A stretch of DNA of 64,000 nucleotides from a virus: the IMG/VR virus record IMGVR_UViG_3300027969_000050, positions 1 through 64,000 of that record; one strand, 5' to 3'. Below, in pieces: positions 35,966 through 46,006 of this stretch; positions within the stretch are counted from its first letter, which is position 1; each line of letters opens with the position of its first letter. Made by a program: the position numbers and the translations under genes. A model generated the notes under the pieces. The model had not been told where the DNA came from. It saw only the letters and a program-made list of their open reading frames with translations, and made no database searches.

Positions 35966-36663
35966 TATGTCTTAATAATAAAATTAACGACTAGGCAAGG
36001 CTTTACGTTTTGATGAGCGTCTCCTGATTGCCCTGCTTCGTCTTGAGTTGTGGTAACGCCAGACTTTCCAGCCGGAATACTTCCTCCCGGATAAGCATAT
36101 GTTGTATAAGAAAAGTAAGGGCCAGCAGTGTTGGCCATTATGATCCCTCCTGCTCCGCTCTGAGTTTTATAAGCAAAGTAAGATGAGTTAATAGTGTGGT
36201 TATGAGAACTAGAACCACTAATGCTGTGTGTATGAGCCGAGGAGCCAATCGTATGATCGTGGCTTGGCAGAGCAGATTCAGAAGTTGAAAGGGCGACAGT
36301 TTCTCTCCCCGCCCAATCACCAAGAGTTCTAGCGGCAACTGAAGTGCCGTAGGCAATAGATCCTTTTCCGCCGCTATTAATTCCAGCGCCAGCACGATTG
36401 CCTACAGGAATTCTGCCTCTTAGATCTGGTACTCGAAAATGAGTCGTTCCAGCGGCGCTGGAACCATTTGTCAGAGATCCGTAATTAGTACCAACTGCTT
36501 GATATAGATCAGGATAGCTGCCAATTGCTACTTCTTGCCCCTGACATAAAAGCCAGCCACCCGGCGCAGTAGAGGAGGCATATTGAACAATTAGTCCAGC
36601 AGTATTACGCTCTTCTTCGGTGTACTTTTCTTTGCCTGTACTAGTAAAAAATCCCCACGCCAT
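35965..36663 (-). CDS. Tail collar-domain fibre protein
   Basis: 232 aa. Collar domain: GLIVQYASSTAPGGWLLCQG, YPDLYQAVGTNYGSL, THFRVPDLRGRIPVGNRAG. Then LPSHDHTIGSSAHTHSISGS with the His-rich turns and the shared end VNFIIKT. TAATG-coupled to its neighbours. Third member of the local collar family; the different middle sequences suggest separate receptor targets. Confidence 0.85.
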   Translation of the reverse strand: MAWGFFTSTGKEKYTEEERNTAGLIVQYASSTAPGGWLLCQGQEVAIGSYPDLYQAVGTNYGSLTNGSSAAGTTHFRVPDLRGRIPVGNRAGAGINSGGKGSIAYGTSVAARTLGDWAGRETVALSTSESALPSHDHTIGSSAHTHSISGSSSHNHTINSSYFAYKTQSGAGGIIMANTAGPYFSYTTYAYPGGSIPAGKSGVTTTQDEAGQSGDAHQNVKPCLVVNFIIKT

Positions 36664-37292
36664 TAGCCAACCCTAATCGGTACGACTGAAAGGCTTGCGT
36701 TGTAAAGAGTCAACGTAGTGGACCCCGCTGAGGTTTTGTAGTAGCGTTGAAGAATCACAGTGTTAGCGGTTGACATCGTGACCCTTCCAGCAGCACTCAG
36801 CCAGTACGCAACAGCCGCCGTAGTCTGCTCTAACAAACCGGTCGTAGCCTCAAGCGCGCCTGACGGCTCTGTAGCGTTTAGTTTTACACCAACTGCTAGG
36901 GTTCCCGTCGCTGTGTTGTTTAGTCCTGCCGCGTGCCGGACGTAATACTCCCCAGCGAGCGGCACCGTTACGCGAGGATCCAGCGTTGCGCTGATCTGGC
37001 TCCACGTAGATGCAGCAACACTCGCGCTTGTCGCGCCTGCTGAAGCGTGACTGATTGGCGCAGCCCCTACTACTTCCCACTTGTAACTTGATGATGATGC
37101 CGCCCGATACCTGAGAAGCCAAACGGCACCAACATCAGCCATCGAGTTAGTAGCGCCACCACCAGTACCAGCCGTAGAAGACTGGTAAAAAACCTCTTGC
37201 CCATTAACAGGAGAAGAAGGAAGCGTGGACACAAGTTCCCGGCCAGTGTTGGTCTTAAGGAAACCAGCAGGGTTATAAAAATTCCAACTCAT
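36663..37292 (-). CDS. Fibre protein with beta-sandwich C-terminal domain
   Basis: 209 aa. The N-terminal part (STLPSSPVNGQEVFYQSS, GAVWLLRYRAASSSSYKWEV, VGAAP) is a short motif found in many actinophage fibre or minor structural proteins. The C-terminal part (VTVPLAGEYYVRHAAGLNNT, GTLAVGVKLNATE, ATTGLLEQTTAAVAYWL, TVILQRYYKTSAGSTTLTLY) looks like a C1q/TNF-type jelly roll, which trimerises in fibres. TAATG on both sides. Confidence 0.72.
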   Translation of the reverse strand: MSWNFYNPAGFLKTNTGRELVSTLPSSPVNGQEVFYQSSTAGTGGGATNSMADVGAVWLLRYRAASSSSYKWEVVGAAPISHASAGATSASVAASTWSQISATLDPRVTVPLAGEYYVRHAAGLNNTATGTLAVGVKLNATEPSGALEATTGLLEQTTAAVAYWLSAAGRVTMSTANTVILQRYYKTSAGSTTLTLYNASLSVVPIRVG

Positions 37293-37642
37293 TATGTTAA
37301 CTGTACACCATAGACGGTCACAGTGATAGTGGCGGCTCCAGCTTGGGCGTAGATTGTCTCGCCCGCCGCCATCGTGAGCGTTCCGTCGAACTCAGCAAAG
37401 CCACTAGCATCAATTGAGACCGCAGGAAGAATTGCCGATGCGACAACATCGCCAGACATCAATGCGTCACCATGATGCCAAAGTTTAATGGTCGTCGAAT
37501 TAGTGGCGTGAGTATTGACAATCCTGATCGATTTGACAATCGCTGATGTAGCAGCCGGTACGGTATAAATGACACCAGTGGCGCTGCTTGGCAAAACCGT
37601 GTTCGCCGCCAATCCAGCTAGTTTTTTGTACGTTTCAGCCAT
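37292..37642 (-). CDS. Small beta-sandwich fibre accessory protein
   Basis: 116 aa. Seen: VLPSSATGVIYTVPAATSAI, VKSIRIVNTHATNSTTIKLW, and MAAGETIYAQAGAATITVTV. This pattern (VPagtsaivksI.i.N......ti.l......  L...i....  l..GdtI...A....) is seen in small phage structural proteins of beta-sandwich type. Located between two fibre genes; likely fibre-tip or decoration. Confidence 0.68.
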   Translation of the reverse strand: MAETYKKLAGLAANTVLPSSATGVIYTVPAATSAIVKSIRIVNTHATNSTTIKLWHHGDALMSGDVVASAILPAVSIDASGFAEFDGTLTMAAGETIYAQAGAATITVTVYGVQLT

Positions 37643-37652
37643 AATCTCTTTC

Positions 37653-39053
<1,401 letters not shown>

Positions 39054-39100
39054 ACCTACCCTTTAAGGACTCGGAACAGACGCCAAGTCTAGCAAGGAGA

Positions 39101-40636
39101 CTATCCGGTTACAACTACGCGATAAGTATTGCCATCGTTATTACCGAAGGTAATGTTGACGGCGGTAGAGCTTGAAACCGAAATGTCTGGGAATACTTGA
39201 TTAACGGGAGTTCCAGAAGAGGTGTCATACACCTGAACCGTTACGTCGGTTGTGCCAAGATTGTGAGTGAAAGAAATAGGGCTTGTCGTGTTGCAGGTAA
39301 TCGCGCCAGCGATCTTCGTAGCAAGAACCGGACCGGCTCCCGAAGTGCTGCCGGACTGAGCGGCAAGGTTGGTCCTTGCGCCAGAAGCGGTGCTTGATCC
39401 CGTACCACCATCAACAACAGCGATGTCGGTGCCGTTCCAAACACCGGTTCCAATAGTACCGAGTGTCGTGATCGAGCTTTGACCGATGTAGCTAGTTGAA
39501 ATGTCAATTGCGTCGGCACTGACCGAAATTCGGTTTAATGTGCCAACTGCATCAATTGTGTTGCCGGTCTTTGTAAGACCATCACCGGCTGTAATGCTTG
39601 AGGCGCCAGTAAACTGTGTAAACGACAGGCTGGTAGTGTCAACGATGATTGGGTCGTCGGTAACTAGTACCCAACCGCTGTCGCCATAAACAGAACCTTC
39701 AGTTACCCATACTGCAAGACCGGCGGTTACTTCGGCGTCAGCATCTGCATCGGCTGAACGCGACCATGTGCTTGCGGAGGCAACGTATACGCCATTTTCC
39801 GAAGCTGTGGTTTGATTCTTAACTAAGACGCGATTTCCGGCGACAACAGATACCCCGTCAATGGTTTGAGCGCCAGAGAGGGTAATGTTGGAAGTCGTTG
39901 CGGCTCGTACCGAAGGCTTCCAGTCAATGCCTACAACAGCGGCGTCAACATACGCTTTGGTCGCGGCGTCAGTGTCTGACGTTGGAGCGGCTAGGTTGGT
40001 AATCTTTTGGCTGTTAAGGCTTACGCTTGCGCTTGGCGTACCAATTGAGCTTAATGTTACGGCTCCGGTTCCGGAGGTAACAAGCTTGCCGACCTGAATG
40101 CTGCCAGCAAGATCACCGTTTGTAATTGAACTGGCAAGGCTAAGCTTGGAGTATGCGATAGCCGCATTGGTAGCGACGTCGCTGTTCTGAATGCTGGTTG
40201 AAAGATTAAGCTTGCTGTAGGCAATGGCGGCTGATACGCCGATGTCTGCGTTTACGATGTTGCCCGTAAGGTTCAGCTTGGAGTAAGCAATTGAAGCACT
40301 TGCCGAAATGTCAGCATTGACGACACCACCTGTAAGACTGAGCTTGGAGTACGCAATGGCGGCGCTGGACGAAACATCAGCGTTAACGATGCTTCCTGAA
40401 AGACTTAGCTTCGAATAGGCGATTGCGGCGTCTGCCGCAACGTCACCATTTGAAATAGTGCCTGAGAGGACCTTTTCCCAGCCAGCTCCGTTATAAATAT
40501 AAAGCTTGTTAGCAGTCGTAGACTCAAAGTAAATTTGGCCTTTAACCGGACTGGCCGGAGCGGTTCCCGTATTTTGAATACGAGCATTGAGAAGCTCGTT
40601 CTTTGATAGGTCTACTGCTGAGAGAAATTTAGGCAT
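39101..40636 (-). CDS. Long tail fibre with tandem 22-residue repeats
   Basis: 511 aa. N terminus LSAVDLSKNELLNARIQNTG then KGQIYFESTTANKLYIYNGA is a typical fibre attachment motif. Residues 58-185 hold six copies of a 22-residue unit (NADVSSSAAIAYSKLSLTG and variants), likely a regular coiled or beta-helical shaft. The next part has SQKITNLAAPTSDTDAATKA, a common phage fibre motif, then beta domains and a C-terminal domain FTHNLGTTDVTVQVYDTSSG related to the one in the next gene. Probably trimeric. The repeats are visible in DNA at about 40080-40460. Confidence 0.82.
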   Translation of the reverse strand: MPKFLSAVDLSKNELLNARIQNTGTAPASPVKGQIYFESTTANKLYIYNGAGWEKVLSGTISNGDVAADAAIAYSKLSLSGSIVNADVSSSAAIAYSKLSLTGGVVNADISASASIAYSKLNLTGNIVNADIGVSAAIAYSKLNLSTSIQNSDVATNAAIAYSKLSLASSITNGDLAGSIQVGKLVTSGTGAVTLSSIGTPSASVSLNSQKITNLAAPTSDTDAATKAYVDAAVVGIDWKPSVRAATTSNITLSGAQTIDGVSVVAGNRVLVKNQTTASENGVYVASASTWSRSADADADAEVTAGLAVWVTEGSVYGDSGWVLVTDDPIIVDTTSLSFTQFTGASSITAGDGLTKTGNTIDAVGTLNRISVSADAIDISTSYIGQSSITTLGTIGTGVWNGTDIAVVDGGTGSSTASGARTNLAAQSGSTSGAGPVLATKIAGAITCNTTSPISFTHNLGTTDVTVQVYDTSSGTPVNQVFPDISVSSSTAVNITFGNNDGNTYRVVVTG

Positions 40637-40677
40637 GGTTATCTCTTAACGACTAGAGGCGCAAAATAAATAAGTGA

Positions 40678-41067
40678 CTAGTTTAAATATGCCTTGCCAG
40701 AGAACGCCGAAGAGAAAGTTAGGGTGATTTGACTCGAAGAGTTGTATTTAACGTCTCCAACAACAACGTTTCCACCCGAGTCAACAACCGTAACTGAACA
40801 AAATTTCTTCAGATTGTGATTAACTATCCAAATGTTGTTTGGCTGTCCCTCTGAGTGGACGTACTCAAACACAGCATTAGCGTCAAACTGCCCGTCTATT
40901 GCGTCAGGAGATATACTTACATAGACGGGCGTCGATTCTGTTGATAAAAGAATCGGACTTGGGTCTGTGTTTTCGAGGATGACATTGCCACCCTCAACGG
41001 AAACTGAAACCCTGTTTGTCGGGATCTCAACGACGACTTGCTCTTCGCCGGTTAGATCTCCGTTCAT
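40678..41067 (-). CDS. Fibre/baseplate protein with a C-terminal fibre domain
   Basis: 129 aa. N-terminal half is beta (EQVVVEIPTNRVSVSVEGGN). C-terminal 50 residues (NIWIVNHNLKKFCSVTVVDS, GGNVVVGDVKYNSSSQITLT, FSGKAYLN) are a domain widespread at fibre ends. It follows a BppU-like gene with ATGA overlap. Probably part of a receptor-binding or baseplate upper complex. Confidence 0.75.
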   Translation of the reverse strand: MNGDLTGEEQVVVEIPTNRVSVSVEGGNVILENTDPSPILLSTESTPVYVSISPDAIDGQFDANAVFEYVHSEGQPNNIWIVNHNLKKFCSVTVVDSGGNVVVGDVKYNSSSQITLTFSSAFSGKAYLN

Positions 41068-41396
41068 ATCGAGCTTAGAACCTTGATCGTTCCAAACAGA
41101 AGGGTGTCTGTGACTCCAGCCGAGCTTGTGATTGACATCTCGTAACTAGCGCCCTTCCAAGTCAATGCGGCGGTGGTCGCTTTGGGGATCGTGAACTCAA
41201 TTAGACCAGTTGCGGTAGTGATAACGCCAGTGACCACGACGGGAGATAGGGATTTTGGCTGAATCGTAATCTTTGCCGTATAGCCGGAAAGGTCTCGATA
41301 TGACGTCCTAGAGGCGTTGGCATAAAGAGTAATTCGCTCGTAAAAAGTTGATCCCTTCCAAATAGAGAAGGAATGTTTATCTGGGATGACGGTCAC
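41064..41396 (-). CDS. BppU N-terminal-like baseplate upper protein
   Basis: 110 aa from the GTG at 41396, which has CAAGGAC about nine bases upstream; a TTG at 41459 would extend it into the preceding gene. The sequence VIPDKHSFSIWKGSTFYERI, then DLSGYTAKITIQPK, TGLIEFTIPKATTAAL and KGASYEMSITSSAGVTDTLL follows the build of BppU N-terminal domains, which bind the baseplate and carry fibres. Coupled by ATGA to the next fibre gene. Confidence 0.72.
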   Translation of the reverse strand: MTVIPDKHSFSIWKGSTFYERITLYANASRTSYRDLSGYTAKITIQPKSLSPVVVTGVITTATGLIEFTIPKATTAALTWKGASYEMSITSSAGVTDTLLFGTIKVLSSI

Positions 41397-41425
41397 AGTG
41401 ATTATGTCCTTGGTAAGGCGTACAT

Positions 41426-44236
41426 CTATGTCCTGCCAACATCTAAGTTTAATTTCCAAAGCTCTTCAGGGGATAATTTCAAATCTCTTCTCAGGTGCTT
41501 CATGATCGAATCGCCGTCTTGTCCCTCAACTACGTCTCCTGCGTCTGAAAGATAATAGGGACGCTGGCCTTGGAAGGAGGAACCCTTCCAGCCGGGAGGA
41601 GTTTGAAGCTGGTCAATTTCTTTCCGAAGGGCCTTCTTGAACATTTTCCAGTCAAGCTCCCCGCCACGAAAATCATCTTGGTGCTTGTCGAGGTACTCAG
41701 TAATTTTCTTTTTCGGCGTCTTGTTGAGGACGGCATAGGCGCCAAGCTGCTTAATCTGCGATAGCGTTCCGCTGATTGGCTTGAGTTTATTCCATGACTC
41801 AATAAAGGTCGGAAAAATATTTGCTGTCCTGAACGGAACGGTGTTTCTGCTGTGTTGAGATGCTTCATTAGCGTTCCAAAGATCCTCGACGACCTTTCCG
41901 GCATCCTCACTGTTAGCCCACCATTCTTCAGGGCCTTCGATCTGGTTAGGGCGACCACGATCTAGAACGTGGTTTCCTTCTTCGTCGGCTTCGTACTCAA
42001 TTTTCTTAGACCAGTCTCGGGTCTCTGTTGGGTCCTTCTTTGCCCAATCAACTTGGTCATGCGGCGTAGGGTTCATTGGCTTAAGCGCCGTATGGTCCTG
42101 ATGCGACCCGACTCCGGTGCGCTTTGCGTCCCATAGCGCCCATTGAGCCTGACCCAAAGGCATCGATCCGTAGCCCATATTGTCAGTTCTAGCACGAAGC
42201 ATGCGCTCGTACTTAAAATAATCCCGGTTTGAAAGATCTGACTGCTTGCCCCCAAGCATTGAAATCATGTGGGTATCGATTGTTGCAAGCTCCGAGGTCA
42301 TTGGGCTTAGTAGAAGCCAAGCAAACGAAGCAACCTTCGGGCCAACGCCCGGAAGGTTCAAATGCATTACCTCGGTCCTAAAAATATGGCCCTTTCCGCC
42401 AGAATTGGCGTCTTCGACCGCCGCATCGTAAAGCGAATCAATATGTCGGGAGATGGCCGCAATATTTTTTGTTTGCTGGATGAGCCAGCCACCGTAAAGC
42501 TCATCGTCCCCAGTTTCCGCCGGAAGAGGGTCCTCGTCGTTCAATAAATTTTTCTGGCCCTTGTTCACCTGCTTGAACTTTGGCTTCTTGGCCGCAATTA
42601 AGCCCAGTTGCTCATGCTCGACATCATGCTTCTCGTTCTTGGCCTTCATCGAGTCCCGAAGATGGGTTTTGACCAGTGCTGCGGCAGCGGCAGTTATCTG
42701 GTCAGCGCTCTTGCGCTTGTCCTCGGCCTTATCGGACTCCTCGCCCTCAAGCATTCTTTCGTAGTGATAAAGAAGATTATGGACCTCGAGTTCGGTGTTT
42801 TTTCGAACTTCCGATGGATCCACGTCTGGATGCTGGGCAATTTTTAATCCGATGAGATCTTTGAGTTCTTCTCGGTACGGGATATGGACATCGGCAAAAT
42901 CAGGACCAAACTTGCTTACGTTCCATTTGACCCTCTGGTCGTTTAGAGCCTCGTGATAAACACTTGGGTCGGTTACGTCATACGGAATCTGCATGAGGTG
43001 TTGGTACTGAATGGCGTTCCAGCGCAGATTTTTCATTGGGGAAAGAACCGCTGCTCGCAGGGCGTTTGCGATTGATGCCTTGGCTAGGGATTCGTCCATC
43101 TTGTTCAAGGGCTGGCCCTGAAGCTTCTGAGCTACGTCCTGAATCCCGCCCTCTTTCCCATAATCGAGCGGGTCGCCGTAATGCAGGTAGGCATTCTGGT
43201 CGGCAGGGGCGATTCCGGACTCCCATTGATGGTTAGGGTCGAAAAGCTCCTGACCCTCCTCTGTAATCGTCTTTGAAATAACTGGCGGCCTTGGAAAACC
43301 CTGCTCGTAGTCGTACCAGCCCTCAGGCCAGCCCATTCCCTCTGCCTCGTGCGGAGCTGTCGTGCCTAGATCGAGACCCTGTGCGGGACTTGGCGCGACT
43401 TCTGGCATTGCCATTGGGGCGTAAGAATGCTCAACCGGAACGCCAGTGTGATCAACATCGTTTTCGGCATATTGGGCCTCACCAAGGAACTGGGGAAGTA
43501 AAACAATTTTTTGAGGACCGAAGGACCGGTAATACTGCGAATACGCAGTCTGGGCGATGCATTCTGAGAAAAGCGCCTGCTGGGCAAGCGGGGAGAGCAG
43601 CGGAAAATGCGCGGCACAGGCTTGGTTCTCTCCAACCCAGCCAAAATCGCCTCCCGAAACACAATGCCCAAGCACATCATGAACCACGCGAAAAGCGACA
43701 TTCTCATCTACGGACCAAATTGGATGTTCGCTATTGGCACGGCTAACTTTAAATTTTCTTTTGTTGTGGACGTCCTCGCACATCTCCTGAGGATTGGCAT
43801 ACGGCTCAGGGTCATCAACTATTTCGATGTCTATCTGCTGTGCAAGAACCTCCATACGGCGAACGCTGTCGTCGGCAAGTTCTTTCCAAGCCGGACCAGC
43901 TTTTGGATCATAGGCTGGAGCCGTTGCATAGGCCTCAGCAATCTCTTGAATCTGATCGGTCCAATTCGACTTCCACATTCCAACGTGCCTCTGGGCAGCA
44001 GAGCGGACATGCTCGCGCCGCATAATGGCAATCAAAAGAGATCCAAGGGCAGTAGCCTGATCGCGGCCAGTCTTAGTTACTTTCTTGCCGCTTGGATTGG
44101 TTGCCGAGGCATGGTATTCGCCCTTTTTGAACTCAACCTTTCCTACCGTCCAGCCCCTAGCGTGGATCTCGTTCATTAGATCCCTTACAGGCGTAGTTAT
44201 GCCCCTGAAGGCTGACGTGAGATCAATCGTGCGCAT
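41426..44236 (-). CDS. Large multidomain protein with HDxxGH and HhH-GPD glycosylase-like domains
   Basis: 936 aa from ATG 44236. Residues 1-75 are an N-terminal domain (GWTVGKVEFKKGEYHASATN). Residues 170-255 contain FRVVHDVLGHCVSGGDFGW, GENQACAAHF and FSECIAQTAYSQYYRSFG, a motif set (HDxxGH, GExxA) I recall from large phage proteins and which may bind metal. Residues 600-720 contain HLNLPGVGPKVASFAWLLL and ATIDTHM, the helix-hairpin-helix, Lys and Asp signature of OGG1/EndoIII-type DNA glycosylases. The rest is charged and helical. Likely a virion-packaged polyvalent protein; it is far longer than any stand-alone glycosylase. Minus strand, upstream of the fibre genes. Confidence 0.72.
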   Translation of the reverse strand: MRTIDLTSAFRGITTPVRDLMNEIHARGWTVGKVEFKKGEYHASATNPSGKKVTKTGRDQATALGSLLIAIMRREHVRSAAQRHVGMWKSNWTDQIQEIAEAYATAPAYDPKAGPAWKELADDSVRRMEVLAQQIDIEIVDDPEPYANPQEMCEDVHNKRKFKVSRANSEHPIWSVDENVAFRVVHDVLGHCVSGGDFGWVGENQACAAHFPLLSPLAQQALFSECIAQTAYSQYYRSFGPQKIVLLPQFLGEAQYAENDVDHTGVPVEHSYAPMAMPEVAPSPAQGLDLGTTAPHEAEGMGWPEGWYDYEQGFPRPPVISKTITEEGQELFDPNHQWESGIAPADQNAYLHYGDPLDYGKEGGIQDVAQKLQGQPLNKMDESLAKASIANALRAAVLSPMKNLRWNAIQYQHLMQIPYDVTDPSVYHEALNDQRVKWNVSKFGPDFADVHIPYREELKDLIGLKIAQHPDVDPSEVRKNTELEVHNLLYHYERMLEGEESDKAEDKRKSADQITAAAAALVKTHLRDSMKAKNEKHDVEHEQLGLIAAKKPKFKQVNKGQKNLLNDEDPLPAETGDDELYGGWLIQQTKNIAAISRHIDSLYDAAVEDANSGGKGHIFRTEVMHLNLPGVGPKVASFAWLLLSPMTSELATIDTHMISMLGGKQSDLSNRDYFKYERMLRARTDNMGYGSMPLGQAQWALWDAKRTGVGSHQDHTALKPMNPTPHDQVDWAKKDPTETRDWSKKIEYEADEEGNHVLDRGRPNQIEGPEEWWANSEDAGKVVEDLWNANEASQHSRNTVPFRTANIFPTFIESWNKLKPISGTLSQIKQLGAYAVLNKTPKKKITEYLDKHQDDFRGGELDWKMFKKALRKEIDQLQTPPGWKGSSFQGQRPYYLSDAGDVVEGQDGDSIMKHLRRDLKLSPEELWKLNLDVGRT

Positions 44237-44271
44237 CACCGTTTAAATCAGAGGAGCAGGGCTATTTGCGG

Positions 44272-44688
44272 CTACATAAGGTCAAGCACACGCAATTCAA
44301 AATCATACGCATCATCTTCAGATTCCTCAATGCTCAACGGGTTGATTGTCAGCGTTCCATATTTTTTCTTTCCTCGATTGAACTGACTGATGTGTCGAAG
44401 TTCATGGGCAAACAGCCTTATGATGTCGCGCTCTCCACATTCAAACCCCAGAGACATTTGCACCCACCCATCGGGGTGATAGCGGAAATTATTTCTTCGG
44501 ACGGAAAAGTTGTCCGGATGCGCCCAACCATTGAAATCAGAATGCGACGGAGAGAGCCGCGTTTCGACAAAGAGGCCCCGTACCCTCAGATCACGATCAA
44601 CCTCTCTTACAACGGCCTTTACGTCGTTTAGAAGCAACCTTAGATCCGGGAACTCACAGTCAATCCCAGCAGAGCAAGATACTTGCAC
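44272..44688 (-). CDS. Small HExxH metallopeptidase-like protein
   Basis: 138 aa. GTG start at 44688 with GGGGGGAAA just upstream. Zinc site: FAHELRHISQF (HExxH), and an acidic cluster SEDDAYDFELRVL 22 residues later that could give the third ligand, as in minimal gluzincins. Earlier part is beta (DLRVRGLFVETRLSP, PDGWVQMSLGFECGERD). Small peptidases of this type occur in phages and toxin-antitoxin systems; the substrate is unknown. Confidence 0.7.
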   Translation of the reverse strand: MQVSCSAGIDCEFPDLRLLLNDVKAVVREVDRDLRVRGLFVETRLSPSHSDFNGWAHPDNFSVRRNNFRYHPDGWVQMSLGFECGERDIIRLFAHELRHISQFNRGKKKYGTLTINPLSIEESEDDAYDFELRVLDLM

Positions 44689-44737
44689 GGTTTCCCCCCT
44701 TTGGATGGAGGAAACTTATGCTCTCTTTACGGCTGTG

Positions 44738-44757
44738 TAAATAGTCCTAACGGACTA
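44738..44757 (-). terminator. Weak hairpin terminator candidate
   Basis: TAGTCC / GGACTA, 6-bp stem with a 4-base loop, followed on the minus strand by TTTAC. It lies 13 bases beyond the stop of the gene ending at 44770 and before the metallopeptidase gene. The T run is short, so efficiency is doubtful. Confidence 0.4.
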
Positions 44758-44769
44758 CTTTAGGGACGG

Positions 44770-45120
44770 TTAGGCGCCATCCGTTTGGATAGGTGCCATT
44801 GGCCTGCCGTACTGGTAGCGATCCCAATCAAACTGAGGACTATTGTCGTATTCCTCGTTAGGGTGTCCCGGCCCAAGAGCCTGAACTACCTGTCGTTTAA
44901 CGAAAGGATCGGTTAGGGGCTTACCCTTGACGTCTGTTACTCGCCAGCCGCGCTTAATCTTTGCGGCAAAGCCCGTCATCGCGTTTGGATCCCCAGACTC
45001 ATTAGCCAAGCTTTCGAGAGTCGGATTGTCGAGCGGGTGGTCTTCTAAAGCGTGAGCGAAAGTGACCGCTGCTGTTTGAGGAGAAAAGCACCACATGTAG
45101 AACGTCGGTTCATAGGTCAT
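44770..45120 (-). CDS. Protein of unknown function
   Basis: 116 aa from ATG 45120. Seen: EPTFYMWCFSPQTAAVTFAH, TGFAAKIKRGWRVTDVKGKP and FVKRQVVQALGPGHPN. Small, mixed fold, no motif recognised. Six bases downstream of the MSMEG_6728-type gene, so the two form one operon under the promoter at 45562. A TCCAAACGGA element overlaps its last codons (44780-44789). Confidence 0.62.
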   Translation of the reverse strand: MTYEPTFYMWCFSPQTAAVTFAHALEDHPLDNPTLESLANESGDPNAMTGFAAKIKRGWRVTDVKGKPLTDPFVKRQVVQALGPGHPNEEYDNSPQFDWDRYQYGRPMAPIQTDGA

Positions 45121-45126
45121 CAACGA

Positions 45127-45555
45127 TTACAGGGCGTATTCAGGGTGCTTAGAGGGCCAGAAGTAGGGCATCGGAGAGTCGTCCCAGAGTTCTCCGTACC
45201 AGTCAGAATCCTTCACTATAAGATTTGAACGGTGCGATGCGTGTACACGATCATCGCCCCACCACGCAGGGAATGACTCGTCGTCAAACTTGAAAGCTTC
45301 AATGCGACCTCGTAGATCGGTGTTGTCATTGCCACCTTGAGCGACCCACTCGTCGCACATGATTAGACCGTAGAGACGCAAGGCGCCGCCGTAACCGCGC
45401 CACATATGAACGGCTGGGTGACTCTGCCAGCCGTAAGTGTCGTCTGTGATCGCACGAAGAACCTGAAACGCCTCGATTCGCTGCTTGTTGAGGCGACGAC
45501 GATCTAAGGACGAAGCACACTTGTAGATATCTGGATACGGAACGAATGTCTGCAT
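45127..45555 (-). CDS. MSMEG_6728-type protein, possibly related to pyrimidine dimer glycosylases
   Basis: 142 aa. MQTFVPYPDIYKCASSLDRR, RLNKQRIEAFQVLRAI, GWQSHPAVHMWRGYGGALRL and HASHRSNLIVKD are the conserved blocks of a family found in actinobacteria, their phages and cyanophages. Some members are annotated as pyrimidine dimer DNA glycosylase-like, but the activity is not certain. If so it would act in repair of UV damage. It is expressed from a leaderless promoter six bases upstream. Confidence 0.72.
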   Translation of the reverse strand: MQTFVPYPDIYKCASSLDRRRLNKQRIEAFQVLRAITDDTYGWQSHPAVHMWRGYGGALRLYGLIMCDEWVAQGGNDNTDLRGRIEAFKFDDESFPAWWGDDRVHASHRSNLIVKDSDWYGELWDDSPMPYFWPSKHPEYAL

Positions 45556-45557
45556 CG

Positions 45558-45794
45558 CTATATTATATCAGTAATAGATGAACGAATGCTATCCAAGGCC
45601 TGCTGGGCGCGCTTAACTCCAGCCGCGCTGTTTGGCAAGGAAAGAGGGACCGTCGCTATTTCAACAAGCGCATCGCGAAGACTGTTTCTCTCCATAATTG
45701 CCTTGTCGATTGCCTCCTGTACATCCTTGTACTGGACCCAGTTTCCCTTGTTGTCTCGCCTTATCTTATTGCCGTCTATGCTATATCGTCTCAT
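45558..45794 (-). CDS. Small helical protein, unknown function
   Basis: 78 aa. Short N-terminal beta part (YSIDGNKIRRDNKGNWVQYK) then helices (VQEAIDKAIMERNSLRDALV, GVKRAQQALDSIRSSITDII). ATGA overlap with the HTH gene upstream. Its stop is three bases before the ATG at 45555. Common build among phage proteins of unknown function (Ea22/Gp-like coiled proteins). Confidence 0.65.
   Translation of the reverse strand: MRRYSIDGNKIRRDNKGNWVQYKDVQEAIDKAIMERNSLRDALVEIATVPLSLPNSAAGVKRAQQALDSIRSSITDII
45562..45570 (-). promoter_or_regulatory. Extended -10 promoter, leaderless start
   Basis: On the minus strand TGaTATAAT, six bases, then the ATG at 45555. No ribosome binding site is present, so the mRNA would begin at or next to the start codon. 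Same geometry as at 48648, 49382 and 50602. Confidence 0.68.
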
Positions 45795-46006
45795 TGTTTG
45801 TGAAGCTCCCCATCGGAAAGAAATTGTGTGATTCTTTGACGAGTGTACGGAGTCCTTACCGCTATCTCACGATGAGACGCCCCGGCGCGACCCGCCCTGC
45901 GACAAGCAGAAGCCAAAACCTCACGCCTGTTCTCAAGTTCCGCCTTTGCTTGAAGGTATTTATGAGAGGCAAGTTCAACAGATTCCAAAGCATGCTTGCG
46001 GCTCAT
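45791..46006 (-). CDS. Small DNA-binding protein, helix-turn-helix
   Basis: 71 aa from ATG 46006, which has GGAGGAAA eight bases upstream and an ATGA overlap with the gene before it; a TTG at 46021 is a weaker start. An N-terminal helix (ESVELASHKYLQAKAELENR) is followed by a basic helix-turn-helix GASHREIAVRTPYTRQRITQ. It could be an autoregulator binding the iterated TCCAAACGGA sites between 46191 and 46326; that link is inference. Confidence 0.68.
   Translation of the reverse strand: MSRKHALESVELASHKYLQAKAELENRREVLASACRRAGRAGASHREIAVRTPYTRQRITQFLSDGELHKQ

Noticed and set aside
44266-44631. Plus-strand open frame opposite the small metallopeptidase
   Set aside because: The minus strand has a strong ribosome binding site at 44688 and a coherent HExxH motif; the plus-strand frame shows no motif or start signal.
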